Below are positions 8,606-15,582 of a stretch of DNA of 64,000 bases, piece by piece (positions within the stretch are counted from its first letter, which is position 1; each line of letters opens with the position of its first letter). Source of the stretch: Tectiglobus sp965223355 (lineage in GTDB: Bacteria; Pseudomonadota; Alphaproteobacteria; Rhizobiales; Hyphomicrobiaceae); the NCBI GenBank assembly GCA_965223355.1, contig CBDCWE010000003.1:806001-870000 (forward strand), written 5' to 3'. Below the pieces are notes generated by a model. It was not told the DNA's origin and searched no databases. It saw nothing but the letters and a program-made list of their open reading frames with translations. The translations under genes and the position numbers were made by a program.

Positions 8606-10153
8606 ATGGCGTGGAACGACGAAGTCGAGAAGATCTATGAACGGCGCAAACTTGCCAAAGCACAGGGTGGGCCGGCGGCGATTGCGCGCCAGCACCAGCA
8701 CGGCCGGCTGACCATCCGCGAGCGCATTGATGCCGTTCTTGATCCGGAAACGTTCGATGAAGTGGGCATCGGCGCGGGCGATGGCGAACTTGACGAGAAC
8801 GGCAACATCATCGGCTTCACGCCGGCGAACTTTGTGCTCGGGTTCGGGAAAATCGACGGTCGGCGCTGCGTTGTCGGTGGTGAGGATTTCACCCTCAAAG
8901 GCGGTTCGCCCTCACCTGCGGGATTGCGCAAAAGCGTCTACACCGAGCAGCTTGCAGTTCAATACCGCCTACCGCTGATCCGCCTGCACGAAGGCGCCGG
9001 CGGCAGCGTCGGCTCAGCGAAGACACGCAGCCTCAGCGCGCCCGTTTACGAGCCCGCCCGGTTTCGCTCAGTGGCAGAAGCGCTGGCCAGTGTTCCCGTT
9101 GCAAGTGCCGCGCTCGGCGCCGTCGCAGGCCTGCCCGCCGGGCGACTGGTCGCCTCGCATTTCTCGGTCATGTCGCGATCGACGGCGCAAATTCTGGTCG
9201 CCGGGCCGGCCGTGGTGCAGCGGGCCATGGGCGAAGTCAAATCCAAGGAGCAACTCGGCGGCGCCGATGTTCACGCGCGCAACGGCACGGTCGACAATGC
9301 CAGCGAGGATGAAAAAGAGGCGCTCCAGCAAATCAGACGGTTTATGAGTTACCTGCCCGCCAACGTCTGGGAGCTGGCACCGGTTAAAGATTGCGACGAC
9401 CCGGTCGACCGGCGCGAGGACGAACTGCTCAGCATCGTGCCCAGGCAACGCAGACAGGCGTTCGACATGCGCCGCCTGTTGTCGTTGATCCTTGACGAAG
9501 CGACGTTTTTCGAGATTGGCGCCGGATACGGTCGCAGCCAGATTACCGGGCTTGCGCGCATCAACGGCCAGCCGGTCGGGGTTTGGGCGAACGACGGCCG
9601 CCACTTGGCCGGTTCAATGACGGCGAATGGCGCCCAGAAAGCACGGCGGTTCATCGAGCTGTGCGAGGTTTTCCACCTGCCGATCCTGAGCTTTGTCGAT
9701 GAGCCGGGGTTCATGATCGGCTCGCAGGCCGAGCGCGACGCTACGATCCGTCATGGTGCCAGCGCGGTGCTCACCGCCGCCATGAGCCGGGTGCCGTGGG
9801 CCTCGGTTGTGATCCGCCGATCGTTCGGCGTCGCCCAGGTGGCGCACTATGGGCCCGCAAGCTACGTGCTGGCGTGGCCATCGGCGGAAACCGGGCCGTT
9901 GCCGGTGGAAGGCGGCGTTGCCATTGCCTATCACCGCGAGATCGCCCAGGCCGCCGACCCGGATGCCAAGCGACGCGAACTCGAAGAGCAGCTGGCCGCC
10001 AAGCAGTCGCCATTTCCGCGCGCCGAGGCATTCTCAGTGCACGAACTCATCGATCCGCGCGAAACCCGCCCCATGCTGTGCCGCTGGATCGACCGCATCC
10101 AACCACTGTTGCCGCCGCTGCTTGGGCCGACGGGTTTCGGCATTCGACCATAA
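8606..10153 (+). CDS. Acyl-CoA carboxyltransferase subunit (PccB/MccB-like)
   Basis: This 515-residue protein has the two crotonase-fold halves of biotin-dependent carboxyltransferases. The N-terminal half has YERRKLAKAQGGPAAIARQH, then TIRERIDAVLD, VGGEDFTLKGGS and LIRLHEGAGGSVGS, the acyl-CoA oxyanion region. The C-terminal half has DEPGFMIGSQAE, HGASAVLTAAM and a late WPSAETGPLPVEGGVAIAY. Members move carboxyl from carboxybiotin to propionyl-, methylcrotonyl-, geranyl- or other acyl-CoAs; the substrate cannot be read here. A single-domain biotin carrier follows 35 bp after the stop. No biotin carboxylase gene lies in the window, which is unusual for this family. Confidence 0.85.
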   Translation: MAWNDEVEKIYERRKLAKAQGGPAAIARQHQHGRLTIRERIDAVLDPETFDEVGIGAGDGELDENGNIIGFTPANFVLGFGKIDGRRCVVGGEDFTLKGGSPSPAGLRKSVYTEQLAVQYRLPLIRLHEGAGGSVGSAKTRSLSAPVYEPARFRSVAEALASVPVASAALGAVAGLPAGRLVASHFSVMSRSTAQILVAGPAVVQRAMGEVKSKEQLGGADVHARNGTVDNASEDEKEALQQIRRFMSYLPANVWELAPVKDCDDPVDRREDELLSIVPRQRRQAFDMRRLLSLILDEATFFEIGAGYGRSQITGLARINGQPVGVWANDGRHLAGSMTANGAQKARRFIELCEVFHLPILSFVDEPGFMIGSQAERDATIRHGASAVLTAAMSRVPWASVVIRRSFGVAQVAHYGPASYVLAWPSAETGPLPVEGGVAIAYHREIAQAADPDAKRRELEEQLAAKQSPFPRAEAFSVHELIDPRETRPMLCRWIDRIQPLLPPLLGPTGFGIRP

Positions 10154-10188
10154 TCGGGCACCGTTGCAAGCCGGGAGGGACCACGACA

Positions 10189-10413
10189 ATGACCACGCAG
10201 ATCAAGCTCGAGACGGGTGGGTCCGTCTGGAAGGTCCTTGTTGGTGAGGGTGATGATGTGCAAATGGGTCAGACGCTGTTTATCCTGGAAGTGATGAAGA
10301 TGGAAGTTGCCTACGATGCGCCGAAAGCTGGCCGGGTCGCGGCTCTCAAGATCGCCGAAGGTGATGTGGTCGAAGAGGGCCAAGTGGCCGCCATTATAGC
10401 CATTGTAGAATGA
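10189..10413 (+). CDS. Biotin carboxyl carrier (biotinyl-lipoyl domain) protein
   Basis: The whole 74-residue protein is one biotinyl domain with the biotinylation motif EVMKME (Lys37). A GGGAGG ribosome-binding site at 10173-10178 precedes the ATG. It is much shorter than AccB (about 150 residues) because it lacks the N-terminal linker region, as in stand-alone carriers of acyl-CoA carboxylases and decarboxylases. It directly follows the carboxyltransferase, so the two very probably work together, with the biotin carboxylase supplied from another locus. Confidence 0.9.
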   Translation: MTTQIKLETGGSVWKVLVGEGDDVQMGQTLFILEVMKMEVAYDAPKAGRVAALKIAEGDVVEEGQVAAIIAIVE

Positions 10414-10444
10414 CAACAAACGGGTCGCGATGCGCCGGCCCGAG

Positions 10445-10490
10445 TGAGCCGCCAGGACCCATGAGGCGGGTCAATATTTATGCAGGCTGG
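10445..10490 (-). repeat. Dispersed repeat E, copy 1
   Basis: On the reverse strand this reads CCAGCCTGCATAAATATTGA, then CCCGC, then a GGGTCCTGGCGG block. Near-identical copies lie at 15397-15442 and 22575-22620. It sits between the biotin carrier and the flavoprotein gene, and covers an alternative ATG at 10480 that is therefore not used as the gene start. Confidence 0.75.
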
Positions 10491-10527
10491 TATTAAACCG
10501 GAAGCCAACAGAGAGAGGCCATTTGCA

Positions 10528-11163
10528 ATGCGTGATCTGCCAACCCGGTATCAGAGTTCATGTCTGCGCTCGTTCGAAGATCTCGACCTGCATTATGCGA
10601 ACCCGAGCGCGGCATCGCTGGTCAAGGAAATCGACTATATCTCCGATCACTACCGTGCGTTTATCGAAAAGTGCCCGTTTGTCGTGCTGGCCAGTGTCGG
10701 CCCCGAAGGCGTCGATTGCTCGCCGCGCGGCGATCCGCCGGGTTTTGTGCGGGTGCTCGATGATACGACCGTGGCGATGCCCGACCGGCGCGGCAACAAC
10801 CGCATCGACACGCTGCGCAATCTGGTCCGCGATCCGCGCTGCTCACTGTTGTTCCTGATCCCTGGTGTCGGTGAAACGTTGCGTATCAATGGGCGTGGCT
10901 ACATCGTCACCGACGAGGCGTTGCGCCAGTCATTCGAGATGAACGCCAAGGTGCCGACCAGCGTGCTGCTGTTCAAGGTGGATCGGGTCTATTTTCAGTG
11001 CCCGAAGGCGCTGATACGGTCCAGGCTGTGGCACCCAGACAGCCAGGTCGACCGACGCGAACTGCCGTCCAGCGGCGAAATCCTGTCGGCGCTCAGCGAA
11101 CAGTTCGATGCCGCCGAATACGACCGCAATTACCCGCAACGGGTCAAGGAGACGATCTATTAA
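10528..11163 (+). CDS. Pyridoxamine 5'-phosphate oxidase-family FMN protein (MSMEG_1061-like)
   Basis: This is a 211-residue split-barrel flavoprotein. It has a C-P-F-V-V-L-A-S start of the barrel, the conserved CSPRGDPPGFVRVLDD segment, DRRGNNRIDTLRNLVRDPR, and GETLRINGRGYI. These features match the PPOX-type group annotated as MSMEG_1061-family FMN proteins. The ATG at 10528 is preferred because GAGAGAGG lies 9 bp upstream. The longer alternative from 10480 begins inside repeat E. The gene overlaps the convergent oxidoreductase gene by 4 bp at the stops. No substrate is known for most of the family. Confidence 0.8.
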   Translation: MRDLPTRYQSSCLRSFEDLDLHYANPSAASLVKEIDYISDHYRAFIEKCPFVVLASVGPEGVDCSPRGDPPGFVRVLDDTTVAMPDRRGNNRIDTLRNLVRDPRCSLLFLIPGVGETLRINGRGYIVTDEALRQSFEMNAKVPTSVLLFKVDRVYFQCPKALIRSRLWHPDSQVDRRELPSSGEILSALSEQFDAAEYDRNYPQRVKETIY

Positions 11164-12197
11164 ACCGTCGGATCAGCGCCAACGCGGACTTGAAGTTTGC
11201 CGAAGTTTTCGCCGCGCAGAAGGCCGATAAACGCGCGTGGAGCATTTTCGAGCCCGTCGACAATATCCTCGCGGAACTTGAGCTTGCCCTCGCGCACCAA
11301 TTTGCCCAGGATGCGGCGTGCAGGCTCAAATTTGGCGGCGAAATCCGATACGATGAAGCCGCGCATCGTCACCCGGCGACCGACAAAGAACGCCGGCAAT
11401 CGCGGTGCCAGTTCGGGCTCGGCGGCGTTATACTGTGAGATCGCACCGCACAGCACGATCCGCGCCCAGGTATTGAGCTGCAACGTCACGGCATCGCTAA
11501 CGCGGCCGCCGACGTTGTCGAAATAAACGTCGATCCCGTCCGGGCAGGCATCGCGCAGGGCTGCGTCAAGATCGGCTGCGGCCTTGTAGTCGATGCAGGC
11601 ATCGAAGCCCAACTCGCTGGTGACGAACTCACATTTGGCCGGGCCGCCGGCAATGCCGATAACGCGGCATCCGGCGATCCGGGCCAGCTGGCCGACAACC
11701 TGGCCAACCGCACCGGATGCTGCCGAGACCACGACGGTCTCACCAACCTTCGGCGCCCCGATTTCAAACAATCCGCAGTACGCGGTCATGCCCGGCATGC
11801 CGAGAACACCATTGGCCGTCGAGATCGGTGCCAGGGCCGGATCGATGCTGCGCATGGCAGGTGAACCGCCGAGCGCATATTCCTGCCAGCCCAGGCGCTC
11901 CTCAACGATGTCGCCAACGCGGAAATCCGGATGGTTCGAGGCGACGATCTCGCCAACCGTGCCGCCGGTCATCACCTCACCAATGCCGACCGGCGGGGCG
12001 TAGGACGCCGCATCACGCATGCGCCCGCGCATGTATGGATCAAGCGACAGGTAAATGATGCGGACCAGAACCTGATTGGGCCCGGGCCGCGGTGTCGCGA
12101 CCTGTTCGAGGCGAAAGTCCTCGACTTGCGGTTCCGCCGCCGGTCGGCTGGCAAGGACGATGCGGCGGTGAGTGTCGGGGATCACAGGGCCCTCCAA
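11160..12197 (-). CDS. NADP-dependent MDR oxidoreductase (CurA/prostaglandin reductase-like)
   Basis: This 345-residue medium-chain reductase lacks the zinc ligands of alcohol dehydrogenases. It begins with RIVLASRPAAEPQVEDFRLE and contains YLSLDPYMRGRM, typical of CurA and leukotriene B4 12-hydroxydehydrogenase-like enzymes. The Rossmann region has VVVSAASGAVGQVVGQLAR, and later DVYFDNVGG and LCGAISQYN. The family reduces alpha,beta-unsaturated ketones and aldehydes with NADPH. It is transcribed in the same direction as the deazaflavin-type gene just upstream (7 bp gap), so the two form a likely operon with the LLM gene. Confidence 0.85.
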   Translation of the reverse strand: MEGPVIPDTHRRIVLASRPAAEPQVEDFRLEQVATPRPGPNQVLVRIIYLSLDPYMRGRMRDAASYAPPVGIGEVMTGGTVGEIVASNHPDFRVGDIVEERLGWQEYALGGSPAMRSIDPALAPISTANGVLGMPGMTAYCGLFEIGAPKVGETVVVSAASGAVGQVVGQLARIAGCRVIGIAGGPAKCEFVTSELGFDACIDYKAAADLDAALRDACPDGIDVYFDNVGGRVSDAVTLQLNTWARIVLCGAISQYNAAEPELAPRLPAFFVGRRVTMRGFIVSDFAAKFEPARRILGKLVREGKLKFREDIVDGLENAPRAFIGLLRGENFGKLQVRVGADPTV

Positions 12198-12204
12198 TCG
12201 GCTG

Positions 12205-12633
12205 CTATTCGGCTATGAACAACGGTATCTTGCGCGTGGTGCGTTGTTGATATTCAGCATAGTTTGGGAATGCCGCAACACATATCTGCCAGACCCTCGC
12301 CCGTTCCTCATCGTCGACGATCTCGCGTACCGTCATCGTCCGAACGGACGTTTGATCGCGAATTTCAACGGTCGGATTGGCCCGTAGATTGTTGACCCAG
12401 TAGGGGTTGTCCGGCGCCCCGCCCTTCGATGCGACAAGAACATAACGGCCGTCGTCGACGACGCGCATGAGAGGCGTTTTGCGGACTGCGCCGGTTTTCC
12501 TGCCGGTGTGCGTCACGATAATGCAGGGCAGACCAGTGTCGCGCAGCGTCGTACCTTTGGTGCCACCGCTGCCTTCGTAAACTTCAACTTGCTCGCGCAC
12601 CCAAGCGCGCGGATCCGGGATGTAGTCGGGCAT
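12205..12633 (-). CDS. Ddn-like nitroreductase/deazaflavin (F420)-dependent oxidoreductase family protein
   Basis: This 142-residue protein has the split-barrel Ddn family pattern: a GLPCIIVTHTGRKTGAVRKTPLM core, then YVLVASKGGAPDNPYWVNNLRANP and a late YAEYQQRTTRKIPLFI. Actinobacterial relatives bind F420. Proteobacterial relatives exist whose cofactor is usually untested. It lies between an LLM-class flavin enzyme and an MDR reductase, all on the minus strand and closely spaced, which suggests a shared catabolic or detoxification role. Confidence 0.8.
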   Translation of the reverse strand: MPDYIPDPRAWVREQVEVYEGSGGTKGTTLRDTGLPCIIVTHTGRKTGAVRKTPLMRVVDDGRYVLVASKGGAPDNPYWVNNLRANPTVEIRDQTSVRTMTVREIVDDEERARVWQICVAAFPNYAEYQQRTTRKIPLFIAE

Positions 12634-12648
12634 GGCCCTCTCCGTCGT

Positions 12649-13692
12649 TCAGAGTGATGCGACTTTGGCTTTGAGCAACGCCATGACGTCGGTCGCGAAA
12701 CGCTCGATGTAGTCCGGCCGCGGCCCGCCGGGTGGCGGTGTCGGAACCGGATGCGGGATGATCATCTCGATGTTGTATCCGTATTGCAGCACGCCAAAGA
12801 TCTGTTCGCAAATCATCTCGGGTGGCCCGTAGACGGCAAAGGCGTCCGCGATCTCGTCCGACAGGAATGAGACGGCGCGGCCGGATGCTTCAAGATCGTC
12901 GGCATGGTGGAAATCGGGCCAGACCTGTTTTTTGAGTTCTTCGATGTCGGGACCATCCCAGGTAAACCCCGGCGGATCGAACAACATCGGCGAATATTCG
13001 TAATAGCCGGCCGCCATCGAGCGGCTCATCAGGGCGGCTTTGTTCATATCATCGGTGAGGATGGTGTGCAGAATAATGGCAATCTTGACATCGTCGGGAT
13101 TGCGGCCTGCCTCAACCGCGCCCGCGCGCACTTGGTTGATCGATCTTTCGAGGTTGGCCTGGTGGCGCCCGACGCGAATGAATACCCCGTCGGCAACGCG
13201 GCCGGACATGCGCAGCGTTTTGGGCCCACCGGCGGCAATCCAGACCGGAACCGGCCGGGCAAACGAGAGACGGGCGGGCCTGGCGGCACCGACATCGACG
13301 TCTTCGCCGGCCAACAGGCGCCGTGTCAAAATTGTTGCTTGTTCGAGTTCGGCGACCCGCGCCGGCCGCTTGCCGAGCAGGCGGACCGCCGTGTCGCCGA
13401 CACCATACCCCAACAGCGTGCGGCCGGGAGCGAGGCCCGCAACCGTGGAAATCGACGAGGCCATGACGGCCGGATGGCGCATCACCGGGTTCTCGATCAA
13501 GGGACCGAGACGGATCCGCGATGTTTCGCGTGCGGCAAAAGCGAGGTTGACGTATGGATCCTGCCTGAGCAGCGCCGAGGAGGGAATGAACGCATAATCC
13601 CAGCCCAGCTCCTCGGCGCGGCGCACGTCGGCGGCGAACGCCTCAGGCGATGTCGGGTCAAAGCGGTTGAGGCCGAATGCCGGCAACTTCAT
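12649..13692 (-). CDS. LLM-class flavin-dependent oxidoreductase
   Basis: This 347-residue TIM-barrel protein belongs to the luciferase-like monooxygenase superfamily. It has the N-terminal AEELGWDYAFIPSS and RLGPLIENPVMRHPAVMASS, then LGYGVGDTAVRLLGKRPAR, and PVWIAAGGPKTLRMSGRVADGVF, which is diagnostic. Members use reduced FMN or F420. The ATG at 13692 follows a strong GGAGGAA; the longer frame reaches into the dispersed repeat and is not used. The adjacent Ddn-like gene (15 bp downstream) makes F420 a possibility, but no F420 biosynthesis gene is in the window. Confidence 0.85.
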   Translation of the reverse strand: MKLPAFGLNRFDPTSPEAFAADVRRAEELGWDYAFIPSSALLRQDPYVNLAFAARETSRIRLGPLIENPVMRHPAVMASSISTVAGLAPGRTLLGYGVGDTAVRLLGKRPARVAELEQATILTRRLLAGEDVDVGAARPARLSFARPVPVWIAAGGPKTLRMSGRVADGVFIRVGRHQANLERSINQVRAGAVEAGRNPDDVKIAIILHTILTDDMNKAALMSRSMAAGYYEYSPMLFDPPGFTWDGPDIEELKKQVWPDFHHADDLEASGRAVSFLSDEIADAFAVYGPPEMICEQIFGVLQYGYNIEMIIPHPVPTPPPGGPRPDYIERFATDVMALLKAKVASL

Positions 13693-13738
13693 TTCGATTT
13701 CCTCCGGTCGCAGTTCGTCCCCAGTATCGTTGCGCGAG

Positions 13739-14003
13739 CTAGTGGTCTCAATCACTTAAAAAAAGCGCATTCAGACGCTCAGATTTGGTCTGTGCCAAGG
13801 CGCGATGGGTGATGCTGGCGCATCGCAACGCCGCCGCAACGCTGGCATCAGGCCAAATCTGAGCGTCTCCGGTGCGTGTGCCCTGGCCCGTGAGGGCGTC
13901 AGCCGTGCTCACCATAGCACACGCTATGCTTTGGCACGCCTTCCTGCTCACGAACCAGGCCAGCGAATCTCAATGCGTCATTTTAAGTGATTGAAACCAC
14001 TAG
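13739..14003 (-). repeat. Two-armed palindromic MITE-like element, copy 2
   Basis: The element is bounded by CTAG on both sides (13739-13742 and 14000-14003) and has inverted ends AGTGGTCTCAATCACTT/AAGTGATTGAAACCACT. It lies in the opposite direction to copies 3-5. It sits in the divergent promoter region between the LLM gene (start 13692) and cinA (start 14116), so it may affect both. Confidence 0.85.
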
Positions 14004-14115
14004 CAGGAACAATAGACAGATGCCGCGCAACAGAGAATACTCGCGCTCCAAATAGCCGATTGGCGATAATTCACGTCGAACGGTCGTGGTTTCGATGAAT
14101 TCCGGGAGTGTGCGA

Positions 14116-15327
14116 ATGCGCTGTGAGGTCGTTGCGATCGGAACCGAGCTGTTGCTCGGCATTATCAACGATACCAACTCATCGTGGATCGGCGAACAGC
14201 TGGCGTTAAGCGGCATCGATTCCTATTTCCAGGTCAAAGTGGGCGATAACTTTGAAAGGATCGCGGCGTGCCTGCGCACCGCACTGGAGCGATCCGACGC
14301 CGTCATTTGCTGCGGCGGGCTTGGCCCGACCCAGGACGACATCACGCGCGATGTCATCGCTCACATCATGGGCAACGGCATGGCGCGCGATGCGGCGATT
14401 GCAGCGGAAATCCAGCGCCGCTTCGAAGCACGCGGTCGGCGGATGTCGCCGAACAACCTGCGCCAGGCGGATGTGCCGGTCGGAGCTCACACGATCGCGC
14501 AGATGCCCGGAACGGCGCCGGGATTGGTCTGCCCGATCGGCAACAAGGTGATCTATGCTGTTCCCGGTGTGCCGAGCGAAATGAAAGTGATGATGACAGC
14601 CACCGTCCTGCCGGATTTGAGACATCGTGCCGGCACCGACAGTGTCATTCGCTCACGGGTCTTAAAGACCTGGGGGATCAGCGAGTCCGGGCTCGCCGAG
14701 ATATTGAACGACCGGATCGCGGCACTGGACCGAGATGGGCACGCGACCTTGGCCTTCCAGGCCAGCGGCATTGATGGCATCAAGGTCCGCATTACGGCCA
14801 AAGCCGACGATGAGGCGACCGCACTGCAGGCGTTGGCGAGGGAAGAAACCGAGATCCGGGCGCTGCTCGGGGATGCCGTCTTTGGCGCCGATGATGACAC
14901 CATGGAAACGACGGTGCTCGATATGTTGCGCCAGCGCGGCCGGACGCTGGCTGCGATCGAAACATTGACGGGTGGTATTCTGTCGTCGCGTTTGACGGCC
15001 GCAGATGCCGACATGGACACGTTCATCGGCAGTCGAATTCTATCGTCGCAACACCTGCCCGCAGCCCTCGCGCAGGCCCCCCTCGATGCCCGCGTCCTGG
15101 CCTATGCGGCACTCGCGCGGGAGACGATGACGGCCGACGTCGGAATTGCGCTGATCACGCCCGAACCGCATGATCAACAACCGGCCGGGACGGTGGTGAT
15201 GGGCATCAGCTGTGATGATTTCGAGACCGCGAACACAACTGTGCTGCAGCCGGACCGCCATCGCATGCGCAGCTACGGTGTCATTAGCGTGCTCGACTAC
15301 TTGAGAAAGTCGCTGACCGCCATCTAA
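14116..15327 (+). CDS. cinA: CinA-family protein (competence/damage-inducible)
   Basis: This 403-residue protein has the full two-domain CinA layout. The N-terminal molybdopterin-binding-like (COG1058) domain starts CEVVAIGTELLLGIINDTNSSWIGEQL and carries CCGGLGPTQDDITRD and YAVPGVPSEM. The C-terminal domain resembles the nicotinamide mononucleotide deamidase (PncC), with LAAIETLTGGILSSRLT. In PncC that region is usually AESCTGG, so the catalytic Ser-Cys is replaced by Glu-Thr-Leu. Deamidase activity is therefore doubtful, while the N-terminal ADP-ribose pyrophosphatase-like function could remain. The ATG at 14116 has GGGAG upstream. Confidence 0.85.
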   Translation: MRCEVVAIGTELLLGIINDTNSSWIGEQLALSGIDSYFQVKVGDNFERIAACLRTALERSDAVICCGGLGPTQDDITRDVIAHIMGNGMARDAAIAAEIQRRFEARGRRMSPNNLRQADVPVGAHTIAQMPGTAPGLVCPIGNKVIYAVPGVPSEMKVMMTATVLPDLRHRAGTDSVIRSRVLKTWGISESGLAEILNDRIAALDRDGHATLAFQASGIDGIKVRITAKADDEATALQALAREETEIRALLGDAVFGADDDTMETTVLDMLRQRGRTLAAIETLTGGILSSRLTAADADMDTFIGSRILSSQHLPAALAQAPLDARVLAYAALARETMTADVGIALITPEPHDQQPAGTVVMGISCDDFETANTTVLQPDRHRMRSYGVISVLDYLRKSLTAI

Positions 15328-15396
15328 CCTGAATTGTTGACAACGGCGTTGCAACTGAGTTGATGGGCGGCGAATAGGCCGTGGGCCTGGCTTATA

Positions 15397-15442
15397 CCAG
15401 CCCGCATAAATATTGACCCGCTTGATGGGTCCTGGCGGCGAT
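15397..15442 (+). repeat. Dispersed repeat E, copy 2
   Basis: It begins CCAGCCCGCATAAATATTGA and continues to GGGTCCTGGCGG, matching copies at 10445-10490 (inverted) and 22575-22620. It starts about 70 bp after the cinA stop. Confidence 0.75.
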
Positions 15443-15454
15443 CCATGCGACGCT

Positions 15455-15515
15455 TTCAGCCCCTCAAACTCCGCGACCGGGGGGCATCCCCGGGCCCGCG
15501 GACTTGCGCGGAGGC
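15455..15515 (+). repeat. Degenerate repeat D remnant
   Basis: The stretch with GCCCCTCAAACTCCGCGACC and a GGGGGGCATCCCC-type hairpin resembles the distal half of cassette D (33240, 39648, 51080). It lies 3' of cinA in the same orientation as the other D copies lie to their genes. Confidence 0.5.
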
Positions 15516-15518
15516 TCT

Positions 15519-15582
15519 CTAGAGCAACTTTCTGCCTTTATTCGGGATCGTTCCGATTCCGAATAAAGGCAGGTTGCTCTAG
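15519..15582 (-). repeat. Hairpin B, copy 1 (3' of the DMGDH-like gene)
   Basis: This is a palindrome with arms CTGCCTTTATTCGG / CCGAATAAAGGCAG and outer GCAAC/GTTGC, bounded by CTAG at both ends. Read with the gene at 15579-18125, its first bases are the TAG stop codon of that gene. The position and orientation suggest a 3' mRNA structure or terminator, although there is no long U tract. Confidence 0.85.
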
